Below, piece after piece: positions 1 through 5,579 of a stretch of 5,645 bases of DNA. The notes below the pieces were generated by a model. That model made no database searches. It saw nothing but the letters and a program-made list of their open reading frames with translations, and was not told the origin of the DNA. Made by a program: the position numbers and the translations under genes. How positions within the stretch are numbered: position 1 is the first letter of the stretch; the number at the start of each line of letters is the position of its first letter. Source of the stretch: Pseudomonadota bacterium (GTDB lineage: Bacteria > Pseudomonadota > Gammaproteobacteria > Burkholderiales > Burkholderiaceae). The DNA lies in NCBI GenBank assembly GCA_021778935.1, contig JAJYBQ010000164.1, positions 1-5,645 on the forward strand. The letters are read 5' to 3'.

Positions 1-1151
1 ACGCCCGCCACCGTCACCTGCAGGTCCTGTCCGGCGGCGTGCAACGATCCCCGCTGCCGCGCGGCCGCGACCGCCACCGTCGGTGCGCCCCAGTCCACCA
101 CGAGGCCCGATGCATCCCGCGCCCCCCAATCGACGCCGCGTACCGTCATCCGGATCCGCTGCCCGCCTGCCTGCATCGATCCGCCACGCGGTGCCGCCGC
201 GACGGCGACCGCGGGGGCATCGATGGTCACGGTGATCGCCGATGCCCGGCGCGCCGCGAGATCGACCGCTGCGGCCGCGTGGAGGTGCTGCCACCCCAGA
301 TGCAGGACATCACCCCGCGCCAGCGCGGCATTGCGCACGTCGACCCCCAGGTCCCGCAGCGAAATCCGCATGCCGCCACCCTCGGCATGCCACTGCGCCG
401 CCAGCGCGGCATCGAGGTCTCCGCCGGTCGCCGTCCAGCCCGCGAGCTTGCCGCGCAGGCGTTGCGCTACCCAGGGCAGGGAAAGGGACGACGCCTGCAA
501 TCGAACCCCTCCTTCCGCCCCGGGAAGGTCCAGGTTGCCGACGGCATGCAGCGTTCCCGCCGACGCCCCGGGGACACCGAGCGTCACCGTCCCGGCGAAG
601 CGTCCCGCCCTGCCCCGCCAAGTGCCGACGTCCTCCGCATGGCCATCGATGACCAGATCCATCGCCTCGGTAATGCCGGCGGCGGGATCGACCACGCGCA
701 GTCGGGCCGACACCAGGGAAAACCGCTGAATCCGCCACGGCGTCGCCGGCGCCGGGGACGGCGCGGCGCGGTCCCGTACGGGGATCAGGCGTTGAAAATC
801 GAAGCGGCCCGCGGCGTCGGCCGACAGCGCCACCCGCAAGCCGCGAACCGTCGTCGAATCGAGCACCACCGCGCGATGCACGAGCGACCGCGGCGAAAGC
901 CGCAAATCCACCGCCGCCACATCCAGGAACGGCCGCTGCGCAATCCGCAGGGACAGATCGCGGATCCGCGCCCGCCAGGTCCAGGGATCGACGGCGAACG
1001 TCCCCAGAGACACGGCGACCCCAGGCGTCTCCGCCTGCCAACGGACGAGTTCGCGCCGGACGAGCCACGGCAGGAACGCGCCGATCGCGAACCAGTACAG
1101 TGCGACCAGCGCAACCGTAGCGCCGACGATCCAGGCGGCTGTCTTTTTCAT
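1..1151 (-). CDS. DUF748 / AsmA-like envelope protein, N-terminal part (3' end outside window)
   Basis: An open frame runs from ATG at 1151 to the window edge without a stop, giving 383 residues. It begins MKKTAAW, followed by one hydrophobic segment (about residues 7-30) that looks like an N-terminal membrane anchor. After it come alternating beta-strand-like stretches of the DUF748/AsmA type: a 'V.LG.F.VDPWTWRARI.DLSLRI' block (47-70), a '.DLRLSPRSL...AVVLDSTTVRGLRV' block (82-107) and 'GRFDFQRLIP' (115-124), matching the usual 'dG.fnf..L' element. Family members are typically around 1000 residues, so most of the protein lies off the left edge. The family is thought to sit in the inner membrane with a long periplasmic beta-rich part and to act in envelope lipid homeostasis; no substrate can be inferred here. 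A TTG 15 nt upstream is an alternative start, but the Lys-Lys plus hydrophobic start favours ATG. No clear Shine-Dalgarno is visible. It is divergent from the transporter at 1239. Confidence 0.85.
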   Translation of the reverse strand, partial: MKKTAAWIVGATVALVALYWFAIGAFLPWLVRRELVRWQAETPGVAVSLGTFAVDPWTWRARIRDLSLRIAQRPFLDVAAVDLRLSPRSLVHRAVVLDSTTVRGLRVALSADAAGRFDFQRLIPVRDRAAPSPAPATPWRIQRFSLVSARLRVVDPAAGITEAMDLVIDGHAEDVGTWRGRAGRFAGTVTLGVPGASAGTLHAVGNLDLPGAEGGVRLQASSLSLPWVAQRLRGKLAGWTATGGDLDAALAAQWHAEGGGMRISLRDLGVDVRNAALARGDVLHLGWQHLHAAAAVDLAARRASAITVTIDAPAVAVAAAPRGGSMQAGGQRIRMTVRGVDWGARDASGLVVDWGAPTVAVAAARQRGSLHAAGQDLQVTVAG

Positions 1152-1238
1152 GAGCGATCGATTCAAGGAAAATCGCGTCGGCTACGAGGTCGATTGCGGC
1201 GTCGACCATATCGACCCACCAATCCTACCGCTTTGGAC
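1152..1238. promoter_or_regulatory. Divergent intergenic control region
   Basis: These 87 nt separate the start codons of the leftward DUF748 gene and the rightward EamA transporter, so promoters for both should lie here or just inside the genes. It contains a 6-bp inverted repeat, GTCGAT (1189-1194) and ATCGAC (1210-1215), with the palindrome GTCGAC (1201-1206) between them. This could be a regulator site shared by both genes. I could not identify a convincing -35/-10 pair on either strand, and neither gene has a strong ribosome binding site. Confidence 0.5.
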
Positions 1239-2144
1239 ATGAACCGACTTCGGGCCGACCTTCTTTTGCTGCTGGCAGCCTTGATCTGGGGCACGACCTT
1301 CGTCGCGCAGAAGATCGCCGACGACCATGTCGGTCCCATCGCCTTCGTCGCCGCCCGTTTCGTGGTCGCGACGGCGTTCCTGGCGCCGGCGGCGCTCTGG
1401 GAAGCGCGGCACAACGCGCGCACCGGCAAGGCGCCCGGCCGCGCCGATCTGCTCCGCGGCTTGCTGATTTCCCTGTGCCTTTGCACCGCCACCTGCGCGC
1501 AGCAGATCGGCCTGGTCACGACCACCGCCACCCATGCCGGCTTTCTCACGGCCGCATACATCGCATTCGTTCCCTTTCTGGCCTGGGCCGTCGCGCAGGC
1601 ACGCCCACGCCCGCTGGTGCTGCTCGCCTGCGCGATCGCGCTGTATGGCGCGTGGCTGCTAGCGGGCTCGGGAACCGGCCTGACTGTCGCCAATTGGAAT
1701 CGCGGCGATGCGATCATCGTGGGCAGCGACCTGGTCTGGGCTCTGCACGTCACCCTGGTCGGTCATTGGCGTGGCATTGCCGCGCGCCCGTTCCTGCTTT
1801 CCTGGATGCAATGCGCCACCACGGCGGCGCTCGCGGTCCCGGCGGCATCGCTCTGGCAGCCGGCCGCGTGGGAGGCCCTGCGACCGATCCTGCCGGAAAT
1901 CGCCTACGCCGGCATCCTGTCGAGCGGCGTGGCATTCACCTTGCAGATCGTGTCCCAGCGCCAGACGCCCGCGGCGGAGGCTGCGCTGGTGATGTCGCTC
2001 GAAAGCGTGTTCGCGGCGGCCGCGGGCGCCGTGATGCTGGGCGATACGCTGACGCGCGGCGCATCGTTCGGCGCGCTCCTGATCCTGGTCGGCGCGGTGC
2101 TGGTTGAAATCGGGCCGCTGCTCCGGCCGCGGGCGGCGCACTGA
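1239..2144 (+). CDS. EamA-family (DMT superfamily) membrane transporter
   Basis: The product is 301 residues, the usual length for a ten-helix drug/metabolite transporter with two EamA repeats. Hydrophobic helices fall at about 8-26, 33-53, 72-92, 99-118, 125-145 in the first half and 157-177, 185-205, 218-238, 249-268, 274-294 in the second. Family hallmarks are 'ALIWGTTFVAQK' in helix 1 (14-25), 'AARF' in helix 2 (38-41), the 'MSLESVFAA' stretch in helix 9 (252-260; family form 'l.EPvfa'), then 'LGDTLT' before helix 10. It should be an inner-membrane exporter or permease for small metabolites; the substrate is unknown. The frame stays open far upstream (to about position 39), but that part is Arg/Pro-rich and antisense to the DUF748 gene. 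The start is therefore placed at ATG 1239, six bases after an in-frame TTG. No strong Shine-Dalgarno precedes it. It converges with the repressor gene across two REP-like palindromes. Confidence 0.95.
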   Translation: MNRLRADLLLLLAALIWGTTFVAQKIADDHVGPIAFVAARFVVATAFLAPAALWEARHNARTGKAPGRADLLRGLLISLCLCTATCAQQIGLVTTTATHAGFLTAAYIAFVPFLAWAVAQARPRPLVLLACAIALYGAWLLAGSGTGLTVANWNRGDAIIVGSDLVWALHVTLVGHWRGIAARPFLLSWMQCATTAALAVPAASLWQPAAWEALRPILPEIAYAGILSSGVAFTLQIVSQRQTPAAEAALVMSLESVFAAAAGAVMLGDTLTRGASFGALLILVGAVLVEIGPLLRPRAAH

Positions 2145-2187
2145 CCGGGTGCGGCGGCCGCGGGCGTCTACCGTCCCGACGTAAGCA

Positions 2188-2226
2188 CCCTCACCCCCGC
2201 CCGCTCCCGCACGCGGGATAGGGAGC
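2188..2226. repeat. REP-like palindromic repeat, copy 1
   Basis: A CCCTCACCCCC-type arm leads into the palindrome TCCCGC-AC-GCGGGA (2205-2218). An alternative stem pairs GCTCCC (2203-2208) with GGGAGC (2221-2226). Positions 2199-2218 are repeated exactly at 2268-2287. This matches the style of the dispersed REP elements (CTCCCGC...GCGGGAG) found between genes in many beta- and gammaproteobacteria. It lies 43 nt after the transporter stop and probably helps stabilise the 3' end or terminate transcription. Confidence 0.75.
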
Positions 2227-2267
2227 TTCGACAAGGCGCAGCACCATATGGGCCGGTGGGCACGCCT

Positions 2268-2297
2268 GCCCGCTCCCGCACGCGGGAGCGGGGGCTC
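2268..2297. repeat. REP-like palindromic repeat, copy 2, likely bidirectional terminator
   Basis: It contains a perfect 24-nt palindrome at 2269-2292: an 11-base arm starting CCCGCTCC, a central AC, and the exact reverse complement arm ending GGAGCGGG. It shares a 20-nt core with copy 1, in the same orientation, 69 bp away. It begins 9 nt beyond the repressor stop codon (2302-2304) and lies between two convergent genes, so a terminating or 3'-end-protecting hairpin in both directions is likely. There is no T-tract, so it is not a textbook intrinsic terminator. Confidence 0.75.
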
Positions 2298-2301
2298 GAG
2301 C

Positions 2302-2805
2302 CTAGGCGGCGGCGACGGGCTTTCTTCGGCGCGCCCGCGATGCCTTGCGCAGCGCCTGCAGTTCCTCGCGTTCGGCAACGAAACGCTCGACGGACTCGAG
2401 ACCGGCGGCATCGAGGTCGGCGATCCGCTTCACCAGCCCGACGACGCGCGGCGCCAGCGGCTTGGGTTCGTTGCGCGCCCGTCGCCGTCCCGCACCCGGG
2501 GACGCCAGCAGATAGCGCATCCGATCCTGCTCGTGCTCGCGCGTCACACGGGTGACGTTGTCGAGCTGGGTCCGCTCGGCCTCGGTCAGACACCAATGTT
2601 CGGGGCCTACGACATCGGAAAAATATTCGAACATGCGCAGCAGCTTGGTCTTGGATACGGTGCCCCGCTCCTCCCAGTCGTAGAGCGACGGCGGCTTCAT
2701 GTCGAAGTGCGCGGCGATCTGCGCGCGGGAGCGCACAGCCCCGCTGTCGAGCTTGCGGCGGATCGCCTCCGCGATCGCCGCGCCCAAATCCGGTCCGGTA
2801 AGCAT
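2302..2805 (-). CDS. Short CI-like helix-turn-helix transcriptional repressor
   Basis: The product is 167 residues. An N-terminal lambda-repressor-like fold covers about residues 6-64. Helix 2 is 'SRAQIAAHF' (26-34), the turn is 'DMK', and the recognition helix is 'PPSLYDWEERG' (38-48), followed by 'LLRMFEYFSDVVGPEHWCL' (55-73), a segment I associate with CI-like repressors in betaproteobacterial phages and genomes. A basic linker (RRRAR, 107-111) leads to a helical C-terminal part (120-153) and a very basic tail (RARRRK, 157-162). No S24/LexA-type autocleavage domain is visible, so SOS-type self-cleavage induction is not expected. The start ATG at 2805 gives the conserved 'LG.AIAEAI' beginning; only a weak AGG precedes it. 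It lies 62 nt downstream of pabB in the same direction but has its own operator-like palindromes, so autoregulation is the likely mode. No phage structural or integration genes are in view. It could be a solitary, domesticated regulator or a prophage remnant. Confidence 0.9.
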   Translation of the reverse strand: MLTGPDLGAAIAEAIRRKLDSGAVRSRAQIAAHFDMKPPSLYDWEERGTVSKTKLLRMFEYFSDVVGPEHWCLTEAERTQLDNVTRVTREHEQDRMRYLLASPGAGRRRARNEPKPLAPRVVGLVKRIADLDAAGLESVERFVAEREELQALRKASRARRRKPVAAA

Positions 2806-2812
2806 TGCCTAC
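2798..2812. promoter_or_regulatory. Putative repressor operator O1 (over the start codon)
   Basis: On the minus strand it reads GTAGGCAATGCTTAC, a 15-bp palindrome with one mismatched pair. It covers the ATG (2803-2805) of the HTH repressor. Its first nine bases are identical to those of the site at 2833-2847. Binding here by the adjacent repressor would block its own expression; this role is inferred from position and similarity to the other two sites. Confidence 0.55.
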
Positions 2813-2832
2813 TGTCCGACGCGACGCATCCG

Positions 2833-2847
2833 GTAGGCAATTCCTGA
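2833..2847. promoter_or_regulatory. Putative repressor operator O2
   Basis: GTAGGCAATTCCTGA shares TAGG at positions 2-5, the central AT and the C11/T13 positions with the sites on either side. Its centre is 35 bp from O1 and 24 bp from O3. It is the weakest palindrome of the three (AGG/CCT core). It lies in the 62-nt gap between pabB and the repressor gene, where the repressor promoter must be if the gene has its own. Confidence 0.5.
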
Positions 2848-2856
2848 TGTCGACAG

Positions 2857-2871
2857 ATAGGTGATACCTAT
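2857..2871. promoter_or_regulatory. Putative repressor operator O3 (contains the pabB stop codon)
   Basis: ATAGGTGATACCTAT is a 15-bp palindrome, ATAGGT-GAT-ACCTAT, with perfect 6-bp arms. It contains the pabB stop codon (2868-2870) and is the best symmetric copy of the TAGG..AT..CCTA motif seen also at O1 and O2. The three-site arrangement resembles phage immunity operators bound by CI-type repressors. Confidence 0.6.
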
Positions 2872-4145
2872 TTCCCGGCGACCGGATCTCCACGGTGCTG
2901 CCCCGGGTCCAAGTGCTGATTCGAGGGCGGGTCCGGATGCGGCGCGCCATCCGGCGCCGGAAGACACCGGCGCGCCGGCGACCCGCGCAGAAACCACGTC
3001 TTTGCCATCCACTCGGCCCACTCGCCCGCAGCGGTGGAGTCGTAGGTGATGCCGCTGCCGATCCCGCATTCCGCGCGCCCGGCTTCCACATCGATGGCGA
3101 CCGTGCGGATCGCGACGTTGAAGGTGGCATGCCCGCCCGGGCGCAGCAGGCCGACCGCGCCGCAATAGATCCCGCGGGGCCCCGACTCGATCGCCGCGAT
3201 CGCGCGCATCGCCGCGATCTTCGGCGCGCCGGTGACCGACCCGCATGGGAACAGCGCAGCGAAGACCTCCGGCAGCCCCACCCCGGCGGCGGTGCGGCAG
3301 CACACCGTTGACGTCATCTGCCAGACCGTCGGCAGCGCTGCGATGTCAAACAATCTGGCGACCCGCACCGAACCCGTGCGCGCGATGCGGCCAAGATCGC
3401 TGCGCAACAAATCGACGATCATCAGGTTCTCGGCACGCTCCTTGGCGCTCTCGCGAAGGTACCGCGCGAAGCCGGCATCGCGCGCCGGATCGGGTGCCCG
3501 CGGCGCGGTTCCCTTCATCGGGCGGGTTGTGAGGATGCCGTCTTCGTTCCAGTCGAAGAACAGCTCGGGGGATACGGACGCGATGCGGTGGCTGCCGAGA
3601 TCGAGATACGCGCAATAACCGTCGGGCTGCGATGCGCGCAGGGCCTCGAACCATGCCAACGCGTCGCCCTCCCACGCCGCCTGCAGGCGCGTGGTGCAGT
3701 TCACCTGATACACGCCGCCGGCGGCGATCCGCGCGCGGATCGCGGCAATCGCCGCGTCGGCGTCGCGGCGGGACATCGCGGTGCGCCAGCGGGGGGCAAG
3801 CCGGGCATTGCCCGCCCCCCCGTCTCCGACGCCGCTTCGGGTTGCCGGCGCAAGCACGTCGCCCGCGTCCGTCGCGGTGGAGAACGTTCCCTGCGGGAAC
3901 GCGGCGAACCAGGCCAGAGGCAGGCTGCCGCCGGGCAAGACGACGAATGCCGGATCGAATGCCGGCGCCGCTTCGTAGGCGACGAAGCCGGCGACCCAGC
4001 AGCCGGCGCGCGCACGCTCCTGCGCCCAGGCCAGCGCGGGCACCACCTCGTCGACCCGCTGCGCGACCCGCAGACCCGACGGCCGGACAAACTGCGCCAC
4101 GAGCCGCCCGCCCCCCTCCTGCGCGAAATCAAACCGGGCAAACAT
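2868..4145 (-). CDS. pabB: Aminodeoxychorismate synthase component I
   Basis: The product is 425 residues; E. coli PabB is about 450. It belongs to the chorismate-binding family and should convert chorismate plus ammonia (normally supplied by the PabA glutaminase) into 4-amino-4-deoxychorismate, the precursor of p-aminobenzoate and folate, in the cytoplasm. The N-terminal part has 'VAGFVAYEAAPAFD' (51-64), typical of PabB. The catalytic part has 'GGVYQVNCTTRL' (143-154), 'RPMKGTAPR' (208-216), 'AKERAENLMIVDLLRSDLGRI' split across 234-254, 'GSVTGAPK' (302-309), 'RGIYCGAVG' (324-332) and 'GIGSGITYDS' (361-370). Lys211 in the PxKGT motif is the residue that separates PabB from TrpE-type enzymes, which carry Ala there. 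After the domain ends near residue 386 there is a Pro/His-rich tail of about 40 residues, with no PabC lyase domain. The start (4143-4145) overlaps the end of the P450 gene by 17 nt; no good Shine-Dalgarno is seen, so translational coupling is likely. PabA and PabC are not in the window. Confidence 0.95.
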   Translation of the reverse strand: MFARFDFAQEGGGRLVAQFVRPSGLRVAQRVDEVVPALAWAQERARAGCWVAGFVAYEAAPAFDPAFVVLPGGSLPLAWFAAFPQGTFSTATDAGDVLAPATRSGVGDGGAGNARLAPRWRTAMSRRDADAAIAAIRARIAAGGVYQVNCTTRLQAAWEGDALAWFEALRASQPDGYCAYLDLGSHRIASVSPELFFDWNEDGILTTRPMKGTAPRAPDPARDAGFARYLRESAKERAENLMIVDLLRSDLGRIARTGSVRVARLFDIAALPTVWQMTSTVCCRTAAGVGLPEVFAALFPCGSVTGAPKIAAMRAIAAIESGPRGIYCGAVGLLRPGGHATFNVAIRTVAIDVEAGRAECGIGSGITYDSTAAGEWAEWMAKTWFLRGSPARRCLPAPDGAPHPDPPSNQHLDPGQHRGDPVAGK

Positions 4146-5388
4146 TGCCAGGGGTCACCGCCGTGCCGACGGCCGGAGCGCCGCAGCAAACCCGCAGCCG
4201 CGCCAGCCCCCGATACACCGCGTTGTCGATCCGCGCCGGCGCTTCCGCGACCAGCGCAAGCCCGGGCAGGCGTTGCCGCAATTGCGCGAACGCGGTCCAC
4301 GCCTCGAGCACCGAGAGTTCCGCACCGATGCAGACGTGCGGCCCCCAGCCGAAGGACAACGGCGTTGGCTCACCCTGGCGATCCACCCGGAACGTATCCG
4401 GGTCGGGAAACTTCTCGGGATCGCGGTTGGCCGCCGCGAGATGGGCAATCACCAGATCACCACGCCGCAGACGCCGTCCGGCAACGGTGCAGTCCCGGAT
4501 CACGCGCCGCCCGGTGTATTGCACCGGACTGTCATGGCGCAGCACCTCGAATACCGCCGCGCGCGCCCGCGCCGGCGATTCCGCCAGACGCCGCCACTCG
4601 TCCGGATGGCGCAGCAAGGCATGGATACCGTTGCCCAGCAGGTTGCGCGTGGTTTCATGTCCGGCAAAGAGCAGCATCGCCGCCTGCACGATCAGTTCCC
4701 GCATGGACAAGCGCCCCGACGCATGGGCGTCGACCAAGGTCGCGAGCAGGCCGCCCGCGGCCGCGTTCGGTTGCACCCCGCCCCCGCCCGCCTGCCGCAA
4801 CACCCGCTCGAAATAGGCGACCAATTCCTGCGCACCTTCTTCCGCGGCTCGGGCCGCCGCCACGCTCGGCGCCGGCTCACCGAGGAATCGCGCGATCGCA
4901 TCCGAACTTGCCACCAGGCCCAGCGCATCCTCGAACGGCACCCCCAGCATGCCCGCGATCACCCGCACCGGCAACGGCCGGGCAAACTGCGTCATGAAAT
5001 CGGTCTCGCCGTCCCGCGCTTCGGCCGCGCACAGCGCCGCGATTCCGCCGTCCACCGCCGCCCGGATCGATGGCAGCATGGCTTCCAATGCCGCCCGTCG
5101 GAAGCCGTGGGCAACGATCTGCCGCAAACGGCGATGCCGCCGGCCGTCGGCGAAGACCATGGTCCGCGCCAGAACGCCCTTCAAACCGCGGAATTCCCGG
5201 CGCGCTTCGGGACCCACGATGTTGACCCAGGCGCCGGCACGGGCCGCCGAACAATTCGGGTCGCGCAATACCGCGGCGACCTCGTCATAGCGCGTGAACA
5301 CCCAGGCGCCGCCACAATAGCTCGCATCCCGATACCCGCCGGATGGGTACGGAAATTGCGCTGGAGAAGAAGAATGATCTGGCTTCAT
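4129..5388 (-). CDS. Cytochrome P450, soluble bacterial type
   Basis: The product is 419 residues with all the catalytic hallmarks. The C-helix 'DGRRHRRLRQ' (81-90) has His85 and Arg89 for the haem propionates. The I-helix has 'AGHETT' (242-247) with the acid-alcohol pair Glu245/Thr246. The K-helix ExxR is 'EVLR' (281-284). 'NRDPEKFPDPDTF' lies at 321-333, and the haem loop 'FGWGPHVCIG' (346-355) has Cys353 as thiolate ligand. There is no membrane anchor, so it should be a cytosolic class-I-type monooxygenase needing a ferredoxin or flavodoxin system; none is encoded here. The substrate is unknown. The start is well defined: ATG 5388 is the only usual start codon downstream of an in-frame TGA 57 nt upstream. 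The N-terminus is short: 'WVFTRYDEV' already occurs at residue 29, so the usual 'DPYPLY..LR...PV' segment is reduced. It is probably the first gene of a unit with pabB, which it overlaps by 17 nt. Confidence 0.97.
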   Translation of the reverse strand: MKPDHSSSPAQFPYPSGGYRDASYCGGAWVFTRYDEVAAVLRDPNCSAARAGAWVNIVGPEARREFRGLKGVLARTMVFADGRRHRRLRQIVAHGFRRAALEAMLPSIRAAVDGGIAALCAAEARDGETDFMTQFARPLPVRVIAGMLGVPFEDALGLVASSDAIARFLGEPAPSVAAARAAEEGAQELVAYFERVLRQAGGGGVQPNAAAGGLLATLVDAHASGRLSMRELIVQAAMLLFAGHETTRNLLGNGIHALLRHPDEWRRLAESPARARAAVFEVLRHDSPVQYTGRRVIRDCTVAGRRLRRGDLVIAHLAAANRDPEKFPDPDTFRVDRQGEPTPLSFGWGPHVCIGAELSVLEAWTAFAQLRQRLPGLALVAEAPARIDNAVYRGLARLRVCCGAPAVGTAVTPGNVCPV

Positions 5389-5487
5389 GGACGATGCGAC
5401 GGCCGGATTCCCTGCCGGGCACCCGAGGTGCGATATCCGATATCACGCGGCGATTCCCCGACCGGGGCCGGAAGTGTACGCGGAAGC
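5389..5487 (-). promoter_or_regulatory. P450 upstream leader with palindrome GATATC-C-GATATC
   Basis: This stretch lies between the P450 start and the upstream terminator, so the P450-pabB promoter should be here. It carries the 13-bp palindrome GATATCCGATATC (5432-5444), 43 nt before the P450 start codon, and a small CCCCG-AC-CGGGG hairpin (5456-5467). The palindrome is an AT-rich island in GC-rich surroundings, suiting either a -10 region or a regulator site. I could not assign a confident -35/-10 pair. Confidence 0.45.
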
Positions 5488-5531
5488 AAAAAATGAGGCC
5501 GCAGCCTGGGGAGAACGTCGGGCTGCGGCCT
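5488..5531 (-). terminator. Intrinsic (rho-independent) terminator on the minus strand
   Basis: Read on the minus strand, a perfect 11-bp stem, AGGCCGCAGCC (5531-5521) and GGCTGCGGCCT (5506-5496), encloses a 14-nt loop and is followed by CA and six Ts (5493-5488). This is a textbook intrinsic terminator for leftward transcription entering from the right edge. It implies a leftward gene ending just upstream and separates that unit from the P450-pabB unit. Confidence 0.88.
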
Positions 5532-5579
5532 GGCCAGGTAAAACTGTCGAATGCGCGGAGGATTTCGCAGGGAGGAGAA

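Noticed and set aside
310..1209. A 299-codon minus-strand frame overlapping the DUF748 gene
   Set aside because: It is Arg/Gly-rich and lacks domain signals. The alternative minus-strand frame from 1151 gives a membrane anchor and the DUF748 strand pattern.
39..1238. A 400-codon open stretch in frame with and upstream of the EamA transporter
   Set aside because: It is Arg/Pro/His-rich, antisense to the DUF748 gene and carries no recognisable domain; in GC-rich DNA such antisense frames are commonly open. The transporter start at 1239 fits the family.
3189..3221. Repeated ATCGCCGCGATC-like bases
   Set aside because: They fall in the conserved 'AAMRAIAAIE' stretch of PabB and are explained by repeated Ala/Ile codons.
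1632..4899. Four copies of GCGATCGC (1632, 2771, 3196, 4892), the cyanobacterial HIP1 octamer
   Set aside because: All lie inside coding sequence and fit GC-rich codon patterns (Ile ATC beside Ala/Arg codons); the other features do not suggest a cyanobacterium.
3588..4997. A 469-codon plus-strand open frame across pabB and P450
   Set aside because: It is Pro/Arg-rich and low-complexity, and lies opposite two genes with unmistakable catalytic motifs.
4273..5496. A 407-codon plus-strand open frame opposite the P450
   Set aside because: It mirrors the P450 coding strand and has no recognisable domain; explained by GC-rich codon composition.
5566..5577. A strong Shine-Dalgarno-like GGGAGGAG on the plus strand
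   Set aside because: No ATG, GTG or TTG follows at a usable distance, so no plus-strand gene is supported.
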